Shown: positions 38,015 through 47,591, counted from the first letter of the stretch. The stretch: DNA of 64,000 nucleotides from Acidimicrobiia bacterium (GCA_022820805.1 JAJEEV010000053.1:1-64000), one strand, 5' to 3'. Made by a program: numbers and translations. The notes: generated by a model not told the origin, from the sequence alone.

Positions 38015-39337
38015 TCAGGTCCTCGGGCCGGCGGCGAACGGCATTCCCGCCCGATGGAAGACCTGGTCCGGATCGAACTCCTGCTTCCACTTGATGCCCT
38101 GTTCGAGCATCTCGCCGTAGTGCTGCTCCCACTGCGCCGGGCTGTAGCCGACGCCGCCCGACAGGTAGCTCTTGCCGCCGAGTCCGACGAGCTCCCGGTC
38201 GATGTCCTCCAGTTTCTCGACCAGTTCGGTGGCCTGCTCGTACTGGAACTCGCCCAGCACGGTGAGGATCGAGTACGAGATCAACGGATCCTGTGGTGGA
38301 CGCATGAACAACGGGGCCTCGACCTCGCCCCTCCTGCCCGGGTAGAGCCCGATCCAGGACCAGGGCCCGCGCGGCGTCGACTCCAGATCCAGCAATGGTT
38401 CGGCGAGCACTGATCGCAGGGTCTCCCACGGCAGCAGCCAGTCGCGCCACGGATGGTAGTGCAGCCAGCTGAAGCCCCACGAGGGGAACATCCCGGCGCG
38501 CCCGACGCTGGCGGTGTCCCTCGTGAATGCCAGTTCGTCGTGCCCGAGCGCCCCGAGGAGCCTGCCGTCGTCGGGCTCCTCGTCGTACTCGATGCCGACG
38601 AGGAAGGCGAACAGGTTCCCGCGGTGCCGGATCTCCACCCGCAGGTGGTCGAAGCAATCCGCTTCCACCGTGCGCTCGAAGTCGTCCGCGAGCCGCTCGT
38701 AGTCGTGGTAGTGGAGTTCGTACTGCCGGAACCGTGCTCCTGCCGGACGGAGCCGGATCCATGCCTCGGTGATGATCCCGAACTGCCCCTGGCCGCTCCT
38801 CACCGCATCGAAGAGCCCCGCGTTCCGGGTAGGCGAGCATCGAACCCGTTCGCCGGTGCCGGTTACCACCTCGAGCTGCTCGACCTGTTCGACCTGCGCG
38901 CCGTAGCGATGCGAGGTGGTGCCCACGCCTCCGGCGGCCAGGGTTCCGCCCACCGTTGCCTCGCCGATGTCCACCAGCACCGCCGGCAGCCGTCGCGTGC
39001 CTTCCAGCGAGTCCACCAGGTCGCCCCACCGCACCCCGCCCTGGGCGCGCACCAGGTCCGGGCCGGCGGGCTGGATCCGATCCAGACGCGTCGTGTCGAG
39101 GACTGCGCCGTGATCGGTCAGGGTCTGTCCGCCCTGGGAGTGTCCTCCTCCCCGAACCGCCAGCTGGATCCCCTCTCGCGAGGCGCAGCGCACGAGGTCG
39201 ACCGCTTCCTCCACGCTCCGCGGCGTGGCCACTGCCTCCGGCACCCGCCGGGTCATCCTTCCGAAGTCGAAGGCGCGTGCCTCCCGCTGTTCCAGGTCGC
39301 GGATTGCGCCCTGGAAGAAGTGTTTCCTTTTCGTCAT
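38015..39337 (-). CDS. FAD-linked oxidase (FAD_binding_4/BBE-type)
   Basis: AVRGGGHSQGGQTLTDHGAVLDTTRLDRI, GEATVGGTLAAGGVGTTSHRYGAQVEQVEQLEVVTGTGE; C-terminal YGEMLEQGIKWKQEFDPDQVFH. Confidence 0.88.
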   Translation of the reverse strand: MTKRKHFFQGAIRDLEQREARAFDFGRMTRRVPEAVATPRSVEEAVDLVRCASREGIQLAVRGGGHSQGGQTLTDHGAVLDTTRLDRIQPAGPDLVRAQGGVRWGDLVDSLEGTRRLPAVLVDIGEATVGGTLAAGGVGTTSHRYGAQVEQVEQLEVVTGTGERVRCSPTRNAGLFDAVRSGQGQFGIITEAWIRLRPAGARFRQYELHYHDYERLADDFERTVEADCFDHLRVEIRHRGNLFAFLVGIEYDEEPDDGRLLGALGHDELAFTRDTASVGRAGMFPSWGFSWLHYHPWRDWLLPWETLRSVLAEPLLDLESTPRGPWSWIGLYPGRRGEVEAPLFMRPPQDPLISYSILTVLGEFQYEQATELVEKLEDIDRELVGLGGKSYLSGGVGYSPAQWEQHYGEMLEQGIKWKQEFDPDQVFHRAGMPFAAGPRT

Positions 39338-40260
39338 GGACGGGTGAAGAGTAACTGAAACTCCATGACGCCGTGGTCCTCGACGGACACGACTATCGGC
39401 GCGGTCGGCGCGGTCACACCGAAGTCGCTGAAGACGACGTCGCTGGACCCGACGGCCACGATCCTGTCGCCCACGAGCTGGGCCTGCAGGTCGAAGGTGA
39501 CCCGGTTGGTGGTGCCCTTGACGGTGAGATCCCCCACTGCCGATCCTGAGAACGCCTCGCCGCCGGCCATTCCTGCGGGCAGCTCGACCGGTTCGACGAG
39601 GGTGAACGTGGCCAGCGGGAACTCGCCGGTGTTGAGGGCCTGGTAGATCCTGCCGTCGCGGAAGCTGTTGTCGGTCGCGAGCGTGCCCATCTGGACCTCT
39701 ACGGTTGCGGCCACCAGCGCGGTGTCGCTCAATTCGATTGACCCCGACACCCTGGCCGTGCGGCCCACCGCGGTGAAGTCGCCGATGTTGTTGAGCACCT
39801 CGTCCACCCGGAAGCCCGCGAAGCTCACCGTCGGCTCGCCCTGCAGGTCGCCAGGGTTCTCGGAAACCTCAACGGTCCAGACCCCGGCCAGTCCGGCGCC
39901 TGCGTCGACGGTCTGGCCCTCTGATGGCGTCTCGGCATCGGTCTGGCCGGCATCCGCGTCAACCGCTTCAGCCCCCGTCGTGGGCCCGTCGGGTTCGGTC
40001 GCCGCGGTGCCGTCGCCGTCGGTACTCGATGTGGTTCCCGTGTCCTCCCCGCCGGCGGCGGGTTCGGACGGTTCTGTGGCGGACGGCTCGCCGGTGTCGT
40101 CGCCGCCGGCCTCGGCCGCCTCGATGCGGGCCACCGTGGTCTCCAGGTCGACGGCCTCGGGGGCGTCATCACGGGTCAGGATGAACACCACCACCGCCGC
40201 CACGGCCAGCACCACCACGGCCCCAATAGCGCCCAAGATGATCTTCACAAGCTTGCTCAT
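39334..40260 (-). CDS. Membrane-anchored YceI-family protein
   Basis: N-terminal TM ILGAIGAVVVLAVAAVVVFIL, acidic Thr/Glu linker, YceI-like domain GVWTVEVSENPGDLQGEPTVSFAGFRVDEVL; ATGA overlap with the FAD oxidase start. Confidence 0.8.
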   Translation of the reverse strand: MSKLVKIILGAIGAVVVLAVAAVVVFILTRDDAPEAVDLETTVARIEAAEAGGDDTGEPSATEPSEPAAGGEDTGTTSSTDGDGTAATEPDGPTTGAEAVDADAGQTDAETPSEGQTVDAGAGLAGVWTVEVSENPGDLQGEPTVSFAGFRVDEVLNNIGDFTAVGRTARVSGSIELSDTALVAATVEVQMGTLATDNSFRDGRIYQALNTGEFPLATFTLVEPVELPAGMAGGEAFSGSAVGDLTVKGTTNRVTFDLQAQLVGDRIVAVGSSDVVFSDFGVTAPTAPIVVSVEDHGVMEFQLLFTRP

Positions 40261-40300
40261 GTGCGGTCCCCTCCGGGTCGGCGGCACCGGGCCCCGACGA

Positions 40301-41599
40301 TCAAGCCTCGCTAGCCAGTTCGAGGGCTGTCTCCGCTGCCGCGGTGATCGTGGCCTCGATCTCGGCGTCGGTGTGGGCGAGAGATGGGAATATCGCCTCG
40401 TAGGCCCCCGGAGCGAAGGCCACCCCGCGGCGCAGCATCCCGTGGAAGAAAGGCGGATAACAACCGTTATCAGCCGCCTTGCGAGCCTCGTCGAAATCGG
40501 TGGGAGCCTCCTCGGCGAAGAACAGCCCCAGCAGCGGTCCCACCCTGGGAACAACCGCGGCAACCTCGGCCGCCGCGAAGGCTCCCTCCAGACCGTCCTG
40601 CAACACCGCCGCGGTCGCCTCGAGCTGCCGGTAGGCGCCGTCGTCGAGCAGGCCCAGCGTGGCCAGCCCAGCCGCGGTGGCCAGGGGATTCCCCGACAGG
40701 GTTCCGGCCTGGTACACACCGCCCAATGGCGCCAGGCCCGACATGATCTCGGCCGATGCCCCGAAGGCGCCGATCGGCAGCCCTCCGCCGATGACCTTGC
40801 CGAAGCACCAGATGTCGGGCTGCACCCCGAACCACGACGCTGCCCCGCCCCGGCACAGCCGGAAGCCGGTTATCACCTCGTCGAACAGCAGCAGGGCACC
40901 GACCTCGTCACAGGCGTCGCGCAGACCCTGGAGGAAGCCGGGCTCCGGCGCCACCAGGCCCATGTTGGCCGCCACCGGCTCCACGCAGACCACCGCCACC
41001 GTCTCGTCGAGCTCTGGGACCACGTTGTAGGGAGCGACGATGGTGTCGGCCACCGCGCCCAGCGTCACCCCCTCGGACCCGGCCAGACCCTGCTGGGCCA
41101 CGCCCGAGCCTCCGGCCACCAGCAGAGCGTCGCTGTGGCCGTGATAGCAGCCCGCGAACTTCACGACCGTCGGCCGTCCGGTCACACCCCGGGCCAGCCG
41201 TACCGCCGACATGACCGCCTCGGTGCCGCTGTTGGTGAGCCGAACCATCTCCAGGCCCCGCACCCGGCCGCACATCTCCTCGGCCATCAGCACCTCGTTG
41301 CCGGTGGGGGCGCCGTAGCTGGTGCCCCGTGCCGCGGCCTGCTGCACCGCGTCGATCACGGCCGGGTGGGCATGGCCGCAGATCCCCGGCCCGTAGCTCT
41401 GGACGTAGTCGATGTAGCGACGCCCCTCCACGTCGAACACGAAGGGCCCCGAGGCCTCGGCCACGAAGTAGGGCGTGCCCCCCACCGACCGGAACGCCCG
41501 CACCGGGGAGTTGACCCCGCCGGGGATCACCCTCTGGGCCCGATCGAACAGAGTCTCGTTGGTGTCGGCGGCGCCTGCGCGGCTAGCCGGGCTGCTCAT
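40301..41599 (-). CDS. hemL: Glutamate-1-semialdehyde 2,1-aminomutase
   Basis: LFDRAQRVIPGGVNSPVRAFRSVGGTPYFV, LLLFDEVITGFRL, CFGKVIGGGLPIGAFG. Confidence 0.96.
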   Translation of the reverse strand: MSSPASRAGAADTNETLFDRAQRVIPGGVNSPVRAFRSVGGTPYFVAEASGPFVFDVEGRRYIDYVQSYGPGICGHAHPAVIDAVQQAAARGTSYGAPTGNEVLMAEEMCGRVRGLEMVRLTNSGTEAVMSAVRLARGVTGRPTVVKFAGCYHGHSDALLVAGGSGVAQQGLAGSEGVTLGAVADTIVAPYNVVPELDETVAVVCVEPVAANMGLVAPEPGFLQGLRDACDEVGALLLFDEVITGFRLCRGGAASWFGVQPDIWCFGKVIGGGLPIGAFGASAEIMSGLAPLGGVYQAGTLSGNPLATAAGLATLGLLDDGAYRQLEATAAVLQDGLEGAFAAAEVAAVVPRVGPLLGLFFAEEAPTDFDEARKAADNGCYPPFFHGMLRRGVAFAPGAYEAIFPSLAHTDAEIEATITAAAETALELASEA

Positions 41600-42576
41600 T
41601 GCATGGCCTCGGCCAGCCGCTTGCAGAAATAGGTGAGGATCACGTCGGCGCCGGCCCGGCGGATGGCCAGCACATGCTCGTAGGCGACCGCATCGAGATC
41701 GAGCCAACCCCGCTCGGCCGCGGCACAGACCATGGCGTACTCGCCGGAGACGTGGTAGGCGGCCAGCGGCACGTCGACGGCCCGCCGGGCGGCCGCGATC
41801 ACATCCAGGAAGGCCAGCGCCGGCTTCACCATCACCATGTCGGCACCCTCGGCCACGTCGAGGCGGATCTCCTCGAGGGCCTCCCGGGAGCCGGCCACAT
41901 CCTGCTGGTAGGTGCGCCGGTCGCCCCCGCCCGCGATGGTCACGTCCACGGCGTCGCGGAACGGTCCGTACAGGGCGGTGGCGTACTTGGCCGCGTACGC
42001 GAGGATGGCGGTCTGCTCGAACCCGGAGCCGTCCAGGGCGGCCCGGATGGCGCCGACCTGGCCGTCCATCATCCCCGAGGGAGCCACAATGTCGGCGCCT
42101 GCGGCAGCCTGGGCCAGCGCGATGCGGGCGTAGACCTCGAGGGTGGCGTCGTTCTCGACGTCGCCGCGGCCGTCCAGCAGGCCGCAATGTCCGTGGTCGG
42201 TGTACTCGTCCATGCACAGGTCCGCGATCAGCACGATCTCGTCGCCGAGGTCCGAGCGCAGGTCCGCCAGCGCCACTTGCACGATCCCGTCGGGGTTCCA
42301 CGCCTCGGAGCCGATGTGGTCCTTGCGCTCGGGAACGCCGAAGAGCACCACCGCGCCGATGCCGAGGGCGTGCAGTTCGGCGACCTCGGCCCGCAGCGAC
42401 GAGCGGGTGTGCTGGAACTGCCCCGGCATCGACACGATCGGCTGGGGCTCGTCGATCCCCTCGCGCACGAACAGCGGCGCGATGAAGTCGGCGGGGTGCA
42501 GCCGGTGCTCGGTGACCAGGCGCCGCAGGGCACCGGTCCGGCGCAGCCGGCGCATGCGCCGCTGCGGGAAGTTCAT
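41596..42576 (-). CDS. hemB: Porphobilinogen synthase
   Basis: RRMRRLRRTGALRRLVTEHRLHPADFIAPLFVREG, DIVAPSGMMDGQVGAIRAALD, MVKPALAFLDVIAAAR. Confidence 0.96.
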   Translation of the reverse strand: MNFPQRRMRRLRRTGALRRLVTEHRLHPADFIAPLFVREGIDEPQPIVSMPGQFQHTRSSLRAEVAELHALGIGAVVLFGVPERKDHIGSEAWNPDGIVQVALADLRSDLGDEIVLIADLCMDEYTDHGHCGLLDGRGDVENDATLEVYARIALAQAAAGADIVAPSGMMDGQVGAIRAALDGSGFEQTAILAYAAKYATALYGPFRDAVDVTIAGGGDRRTYQQDVAGSREALEEIRLDVAEGADMVMVKPALAFLDVIAAARRAVDVPLAAYHVSGEYAMVCAAAERGWLDLDAVAYEHVLAIRRAGADVILTYFCKRLAEAMQ

Positions 42577-42586
42577 CGCCGCGAGG

Positions 42587-43378
42587 CTATCCAGCGCCGC
42601 CGGAGGCCGACCACGGCCGGGCGTGGCGCACCAGTGCGGCCACCACGCCGTCGATGGTGTGTTCGGTGGCTTCCACGGTCACCTCCAGCCCGTGCTCGGC
42701 CGCGGTGGCCGACGTGGCCGGGCCGATGGACGCCACCAGCGGCGGGACGGCGGCGGGGCCGACTTCGGCCACCAGCCGGTTGACGGTGGACGACGACGTG
42801 AACACCACCCCGTCGGAGGCAGCCACCGCCTGGCGCTGCTCGTCGCTCAACGGGGCGGCCACGTTGCGGTAGGCGGCCACGTCGAGCACCTCCCAGCCCG
42901 CGGCACGAAGCTCGTCGGGCAGCACTGAACGGGCCACCGCGGCCCGGGCCAGCACCACCAGGCGGCCACCGTCGGGATCAGGGTCCGGGAAGGCTTGCAG
43001 CAAGCCCTCGGCGATCGACCGGTCGGGCACCATGCGCACCGTGAGGCCGGCCGCGACGGCCCGGTTGGCGGTTCCCGGTCCGATGGCGGCCACATTGACA
43101 CCGTCGGGCAGCGACCCGGCGGCCGCGACCCTGGCCGCGCCGTTGGGACTGGTGACTACCAGCCAGTCCCCGGCCTGCAGCCTCGCCATCGCATCCCGCA
43201 GCCCGGCACCGCCGTCGGCGGGGTCGGTGATGGCGATGACCGGTGCGCTGACCACCGCGGCGCCGGCCGCGGCCAGGCCGTCGGCCAGTGGCTTGGCCTG
43301 CTCGCGGGGCCGGCAGATCACGATTCGCAGTCCGGCCAGCGGCCTGGATGCGTGCGGGCGGCCGCGCTGGGGGCTCAT
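42587..43378 (-). CDS. hemD: Uroporphyrinogen-III synthase
   Basis: RLAGLRIVICRPREQAKPLADGL-like start; VVFTSSSTVNRLVAEVG; position in hem operon. Confidence 0.85.
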   Translation of the reverse strand: MSPQRGRPHASRPLAGLRIVICRPREQAKPLADGLAAAGAAVVSAPVIAITDPADGGAGLRDAMARLQAGDWLVVTSPNGAARVAAAGSLPDGVNVAAIGPGTANRAVAAGLTVRMVPDRSIAEGLLQAFPDPDPDGGRLVVLARAAVARSVLPDELRAAGWEVLDVAAYRNVAAPLSDEQRQAVAASDGVVFTSSSTVNRLVAEVGPAAVPPLVASIGPATSATAAEHGLEVTVEATEHTIDGVVAALVRHARPWSASGGAG

Positions 43379-44277
43379 AAGGAGCCCTCCAGCAGTTCCC
43401 GTCCGCCGCAGACGTCCAGCAGGTGCCGGGCGACGGCGGTTCCGAGCATCTCGGGATCGCGGCCGCTGCGGGTGTCCCGGATCAGCCGGGAGCCGTCCGT
43501 CGATGCCAGCAGGCCGGTCAGATGCACTCCGCCGCCGGGGTTCGTGGCGTGGGCGCCCGCCGGCAGGTTGCAGTCGCCGCCCAGCTCGGCCAGGAAGGCC
43601 CGCTCGGCGTCGACAGCCCGGCGGCTCGGCCGGTGCTCGATCGCGGCCAGCATCCTCAGAGTCGTCCGGTCGTCGGCCCGGCATTCCACGGCGATGGCCC
43701 CCTGGCCGACCTGGGGCACGAAGTCGTCGGGATCGAGCACGTCGACCACGTCCGGCTCCAACCCCAGCCGTTGCAGGGCCACGGCGGCCATGACGATGGC
43801 GTCGAAGCCGGCGGCCGCCTCGAGCCTGGTGGCGATGTTGCCTCGCAGCTCCGCGAAGTTCAGGTCGGGTCGCAGACCGGCGAGCTGGGCCTTGCGTCGC
43901 ACCGAGCCGGTGGCCACTGTCGCCCCGGCACCCAGATCAGCCAGACGGCGGCCCACCAACGCGTCGCGAGGATCGCCGCGCCGCGGCACCGCCGCCAGCA
44001 CCAGGCCCTCGGGCGTCGACGACGGCAGGTCCTTGGCCGAATGCACCGCGATGTCGGCCCGACCGTCGAGCACCGCGGCCTGCACCTCCTTCACGAACAC
44101 GCCCTTGCCCCCCATCGCGTGAATCGGGGTGTCGGTTCGCCGGTCTCCGGTCGTGGACACGGCGACCGGCTCCGTCGCGACGCGGCAGGCATCGGCCAGC
44201 AGTCCAGCCACGATGCCGGTCTGGCACCGAGCCAGAGCACTGGCCCGGGTAGCCGCTCGCAACACCACGGCGGTCAC
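43375..44277 (-). CDS. hemC: Hydroxymethylbilane synthase
   Basis: VLRAATRASALARCQTGIVAGLL, GGKGVFVKEVQAAVLDGRADIAVHSAKDLPS, LGGDCNLPAGAHA. Confidence 0.95.
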   Translation of the reverse strand: MTAVVLRAATRASALARCQTGIVAGLLADACRVATEPVAVSTTGDRRTDTPIHAMGGKGVFVKEVQAAVLDGRADIAVHSAKDLPSSTPEGLVLAAVPRRGDPRDALVGRRLADLGAGATVATGSVRRKAQLAGLRPDLNFAELRGNIATRLEAAAGFDAIVMAAVALQRLGLEPDVVDVLDPDDFVPQVGQGAIAVECRADDRTTLRMLAAIEHRPSRRAVDAERAFLAELGGDCNLPAGAHATNPGGGVHLTGLLASTDGSRLIRDTRSGRDPEMLGTAVARHLLDVCGGRELLEGSL

Positions 44278-44287
44278 GGCGCGTGCT

Positions 44288-45547
44288 CTAGAGGTCGAAG
44301 AGGTCGCGCAGCGCTTCGGCTAGGCGGTCGCCCCGGGCGTGGCCGGCGGCGTCCTTGAGCCTCACCGTGGGTTCGTGGAGCAGCTTGTTCACCACGCCGT
44401 GCACCAGCGCCTCCACCGCGGCGCGCTGAGCCTCCGAGAGATCGGTGAGGCGCGAGGCATGGCGGTCCAGCTCTGCGGTGCTGACCCGATCGGCACGGGC
44501 CCGCAGCGCGGCGATCAGCGGTGCGACCTCCCGGGCCGACGCCTCGGCCAGGTAGCGCTCGACCTCGGCGTCGACGATGGTCTGCACCGCGTCGATCTCC
44601 TGTGTCCGGCCGGCCCGACCCTGCTGCACGAACTCACCCAGATCGTCCATGTTGAGCAGCGTCACGCCGGGCAGTTCCCGGGCGGCCGGATCGACGTCGC
44701 GTGGGACGGCCACGTCGACGATCAGCAGTTCTGCTCCGCCTCGCCGGGCCATCACGTCGCCGATGTCGCTGTGCTCGAGCACTATGTCGGTGGCGCCGGT
44801 GGTGGTGATGACCACGTCGGCGGCCACCAGTGCCGGCTCCAACTCGGCCAGGCTCACGGCCCGCCCGCCGCACGTCTCTGCGGCCGCGGCGGCCCGCTCC
44901 GGGGTGCGGTTGGCCACTGCGATGTCCGCCGCGCCCGTGCCGGCCAGCGACTTGAGCGTCCCGGCGGCCACGTCTCCGGCGCCGAGCACCAGCACGCGCC
45001 GTCCGGCGAGGGTGCCGAGGCGCTGCTGGGCCAGCGCCACCGCAGCGTGCGACAGCGATGCGATGCCCCTCGCGATGCCGGTGGTGGACCGGACCTTCTT
45101 GCCGGCCTCCACCGCTCGGCGGAAGAGGGGATCGAGCACTGCGCCCACGGTGCCCTCTTGCTGCGCCGCCTGCCAAGCGTCCCGGACCTGGCCCAGGATC
45201 TCGTGCTCGCCCACGACCACCGAGTCGAGCCCGGCCGCGACGCTGAACAGGTGCAGCACCGCTTCGGCGTCGTGATGGGAGTAGAGCTCGTCGGCGACGG
45301 TCTCAGGCGGGAGTCCCGAGTGCACCGCCAGCAGCTCGCGTATGTCGGCGTAGCCGCCGTGGAAGCGCTCGGCGTAGGCGTAGACCTCGATGCGGTTGCA
45401 GGTGGACAGCAGCACGGACTCGCTCAGATGCGAGGCCGACGCCAGCCCGTGGAGAGCCTTGGGAAGGTCGCCGGGCGCGACCGTCATCCGCTCGAGCAGA
45501 TCGAGCGGGGTAGACCGGTGATTGCACCCGACGACTACCAGCGACAC
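44288..45547 (-). CDS. hemA: Glutamyl-tRNA reductase
   Basis: MSLVVVGCNHRSTPLDLLERMT, VLLSTCNRIEVYAYAERFHGG, VVGEHEILGQVRDAW. Confidence 0.96.
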   Translation of the reverse strand: MSLVVVGCNHRSTPLDLLERMTVAPGDLPKALHGLASASHLSESVLLSTCNRIEVYAYAERFHGGYADIRELLAVHSGLPPETVADELYSHHDAEAVLHLFSVAAGLDSVVVGEHEILGQVRDAWQAAQQEGTVGAVLDPLFRRAVEAGKKVRSTTGIARGIASLSHAAVALAQQRLGTLAGRRVLVLGAGDVAAGTLKSLAGTGAADIAVANRTPERAAAAAETCGGRAVSLAELEPALVAADVVITTTGATDIVLEHSDIGDVMARRGGAELLIVDVAVPRDVDPAARELPGVTLLNMDDLGEFVQQGRAGRTQEIDAVQTIVDAEVERYLAEASAREVAPLIAALRARADRVSTAELDRHASRLTDLSEAQRAAVEALVHGVVNKLLHEPTVRLKDAAGHARGDRLAEALRDLFDL

Positions 45548-45625
45548 TGCGTGCGATGCTATCGCCCCTCACCGGCGGCCGGGCAGGGGTCGGCCGCCGG
45601 TCCGCCCGTCCGGAAGCCGGGGCTG

Positions 45626-45715
45626 TCAGCGGGCCAGGAAGAAGAGTTGCAGCACCCCGGCGATGACGATGATCGCCATCAGCGCCACGAGCGCGATGGT
45701 GGTTCCCGGCCTCAT
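45626..45715 (-). CDS. 29-aa single-TM small protein MRPGTTIALVALMAIIVIAGVLQLFFLAR
   Basis: Short uninterrupted hydrophobic ORF; ATGA overlap with the stop of the DUF62 gene; absent from the supplied ORF track because of its length. Confidence 0.55.
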   Translation of the reverse strand: MRPGTTIALVALMAIIVIAGVLQLFFLAR

Positions 45716-46653
45716 GAGGCGCCTCCGCTTCCGTGTCTCGCGGGTCCCGCCGGCCGGCGGCCCAGGCCGACGGGCGTGGCCGTGCCCGAGGCGCCGTCGG
45801 AACGTCGGTCGGCCGCGGCCGTGAGCCGTACTTCGGCCCCCTCGTGGAGGCCCAGATCTTCGGCCGTGGACCGCTTCGGCATCGCCAGCGACACCAGCCC
45901 GCTCGAGTCGGTGATCAGGCCGACCCGTCCGGGTGACACCTCGGCGTAGGCGCCGACCCGCTCCGCGGTGCGGAGGTCCTCGCCCGCCGCGACCTGCAGC
46001 GGGGCCCCGGCCGGGGCCAGCTCATCCAGTTCGGCGGGATCGAGGTTGAGCTGGCAGTTCCCGAAGCGGTCGATCCACAGCACCTCGGCCACGAGGTCGT
46101 CGCCTTCACGGGTGCTGACCGGCAGCATTCCCGGCGTCAGGGTGGCCGGGTCGACGGCCGGTCCGAGGGCGTCGATCCGCACGCCGCAGCACAGGTGTGC
46201 GGCGGCCGGAGCGAACACGTCCCGGCCGTCGAAGGTCGATCCGAGCTCGGGCTGGACATCGAGGCGGAACTCGGGGTTGGCGAGCTCGACGGCCCGGCTG
46301 GCCCCGCCCACGAGCGCAACCGCCGGGGCCAGCAGCCCGTTGTCCGGTCCGACCAGGACCGAGGCGCCGTCCCCCACCTCGATGGCCACCGGTCGCCGCG
46401 CGGTGCCCACCCCGGGGTCCACCACCGCGACGACGACGCCGGGCAGGAGGTACTGCGCGGCCCGGGCCAGAGCCAGACCGCCGGCCCTCACGTCGCACGG
46501 AGCTATGCCGTGAGTCACGTCCACCACCCGCACATGGGGAGCGATCGAGGCGATCACCGAGTGCACAACCCCGACGAACTCGTCGTCATGGCCGTAGTCG
46601 GACAGGAACGAGATCGTGCTGTAGCCGCGGCCCGGGCCGGTCTCGGGAGTCAC
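45712..46653 (-). CDS. SAM hydroxide adenosyltransferase / DUF62-fluorinase-like family
   Basis: ISFLSDYGHDDEFVGVVHSVI, VVDVTHGIAPCDVRAGGLALARAAQYL, VVDPGVGTARRPVAIE, GPDNGLLAPA. Confidence 0.9.
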   Translation of the reverse strand: MTPETGPGRGYSTISFLSDYGHDDEFVGVVHSVIASIAPHVRVVDVTHGIAPCDVRAGGLALARAAQYLLPGVVVAVVDPGVGTARRPVAIEVGDGASVLVGPDNGLLAPAVALVGGASRAVELANPEFRLDVQPELGSTFDGRDVFAPAAAHLCCGVRIDALGPAVDPATLTPGMLPVSTREGDDLVAEVLWIDRFGNCQLNLDPAELDELAPAGAPLQVAAGEDLRTAERVGAYAEVSPGRVGLITDSSGLVSLAMPKRSTAEDLGLHEGAEVRLTAAADRRSDGASGTATPVGLGRRPAGPARHGSGGAS

Positions 46654-47447
46654 TGGCCCAACTCCCGTGAGCGCCGGGTGGCCGCGTCCACCACCCGGTC
46701 GATGAGGCCCATGAGGTCGGCCTCGTCGAGCACGGCCAGCCCCGCCACCGTGGTGCCGCCCGGAGAGCTGACGTTCTCGCGCAGGAGGCCCGGGTCGTCC
46801 CCCGACTCCGCCAGCAGTGTGGCCGCTCCCAGCAGCGTCTGGCGTGTGAGAGCGTCGGCGGTGGCGGGGTCGAGGCCCTGGGCGACTCCCGCGGCTCGCA
46901 GCGCCTCGGCCAGCCGGAACACGTAGGCGGGACCGCTGCCCGACAGGCCGGTCACCGCGTCGAGGTCGGCCTCTTCCACGACCACGACCGTGCCCACCGC
47001 CTCGAGGATCCCCCGGGCCCAGTCGAGGTCCGCAGATGAAGCGGCCGCCCCCGGCGCGATGGCGGCCGCACCCTTGCCGACCAGAGCGGGCGTGTTGGGC
47101 ATGGCCCGCACCACGGGGGTTCCGGCCGGCAGCCCCGCCTCAATCGCGTTGGTGCGCACGCCGGCCGCGATCGACAGGACCGGGCCGACGCCGGCGTCCT
47201 CGAGCGCGGCCAGCACATCCGCCACCACGTCGGGTTTCACTGCGATGACGGTGGCTGCATCACCGGCGGGCTCGGCCGACACCGACACCCCCGGCGCAGC
47301 CGCGGCCACAGCCTGCTGACGGTCTGGATCTGGCTCTACCACGTGCAACTGGCCGGGTTCCGCCCAGCCGCTGGACACGAGGCCCGCCAGCAGGGCCTCG
47401 CCCATCTTGCCGCCGCCGATCACCTGGAGCCGGACCATGCCTGTCAT
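46650..47447 (-). CDS. proC: Pyrroline-5-carboxylate reductase
   Basis: VIGGGKMGEALLAGLVSSGW, VVRAMPNTPALVGKGAAAIAPG, GSGPAYVFRLAEAL. Confidence 0.93.
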   Translation of the reverse strand: MTGMVRLQVIGGGKMGEALLAGLVSSGWAEPGQLHVVEPDPDRQQAVAAAAPGVSVSAEPAGDAATVIAVKPDVVADVLAALEDAGVGPVLSIAAGVRTNAIEAGLPAGTPVVRAMPNTPALVGKGAAAIAPGAAASSADLDWARGILEAVGTVVVVEEADLDAVTGLSGSGPAYVFRLAEALRAAGVAQGLDPATADALTRQTLLGAATLLAESGDDPGLLRENVSSPGGTTVAGLAVLDEADLMGLIDRVVDAATRRSRELGQ

Positions 47448-47451
47448 GCTA

Positions 47452-47590
47452 AGAGGCCGAGCGAATAGGCGGGGCATCGCGGCTCATACGGCGCGAGGCC
47501 GTGGCCCGAGCGGCCCGTGAGCGCAGCGAACAAGAGCGGGAATGACACCGCTGCGACGCGACAGGCTCGCACCTATCCGCGTGGCCCCGC
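47452..47590 (+). repeat. Dispersed repeat copy B (full length)
   Basis: AAGAGGCCGAGCGAATAGGC...core...GTGGCCCCGCC, near-identical to copy A. Confidence 0.88.
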
Positions 47591-47591
47591 C

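Noticed and set aside
42587-43684. Upstream extension of hemD ORF to 43684
   Set aside because: Extension overlaps hemC in another frame; likely start is the ATG at 43378.
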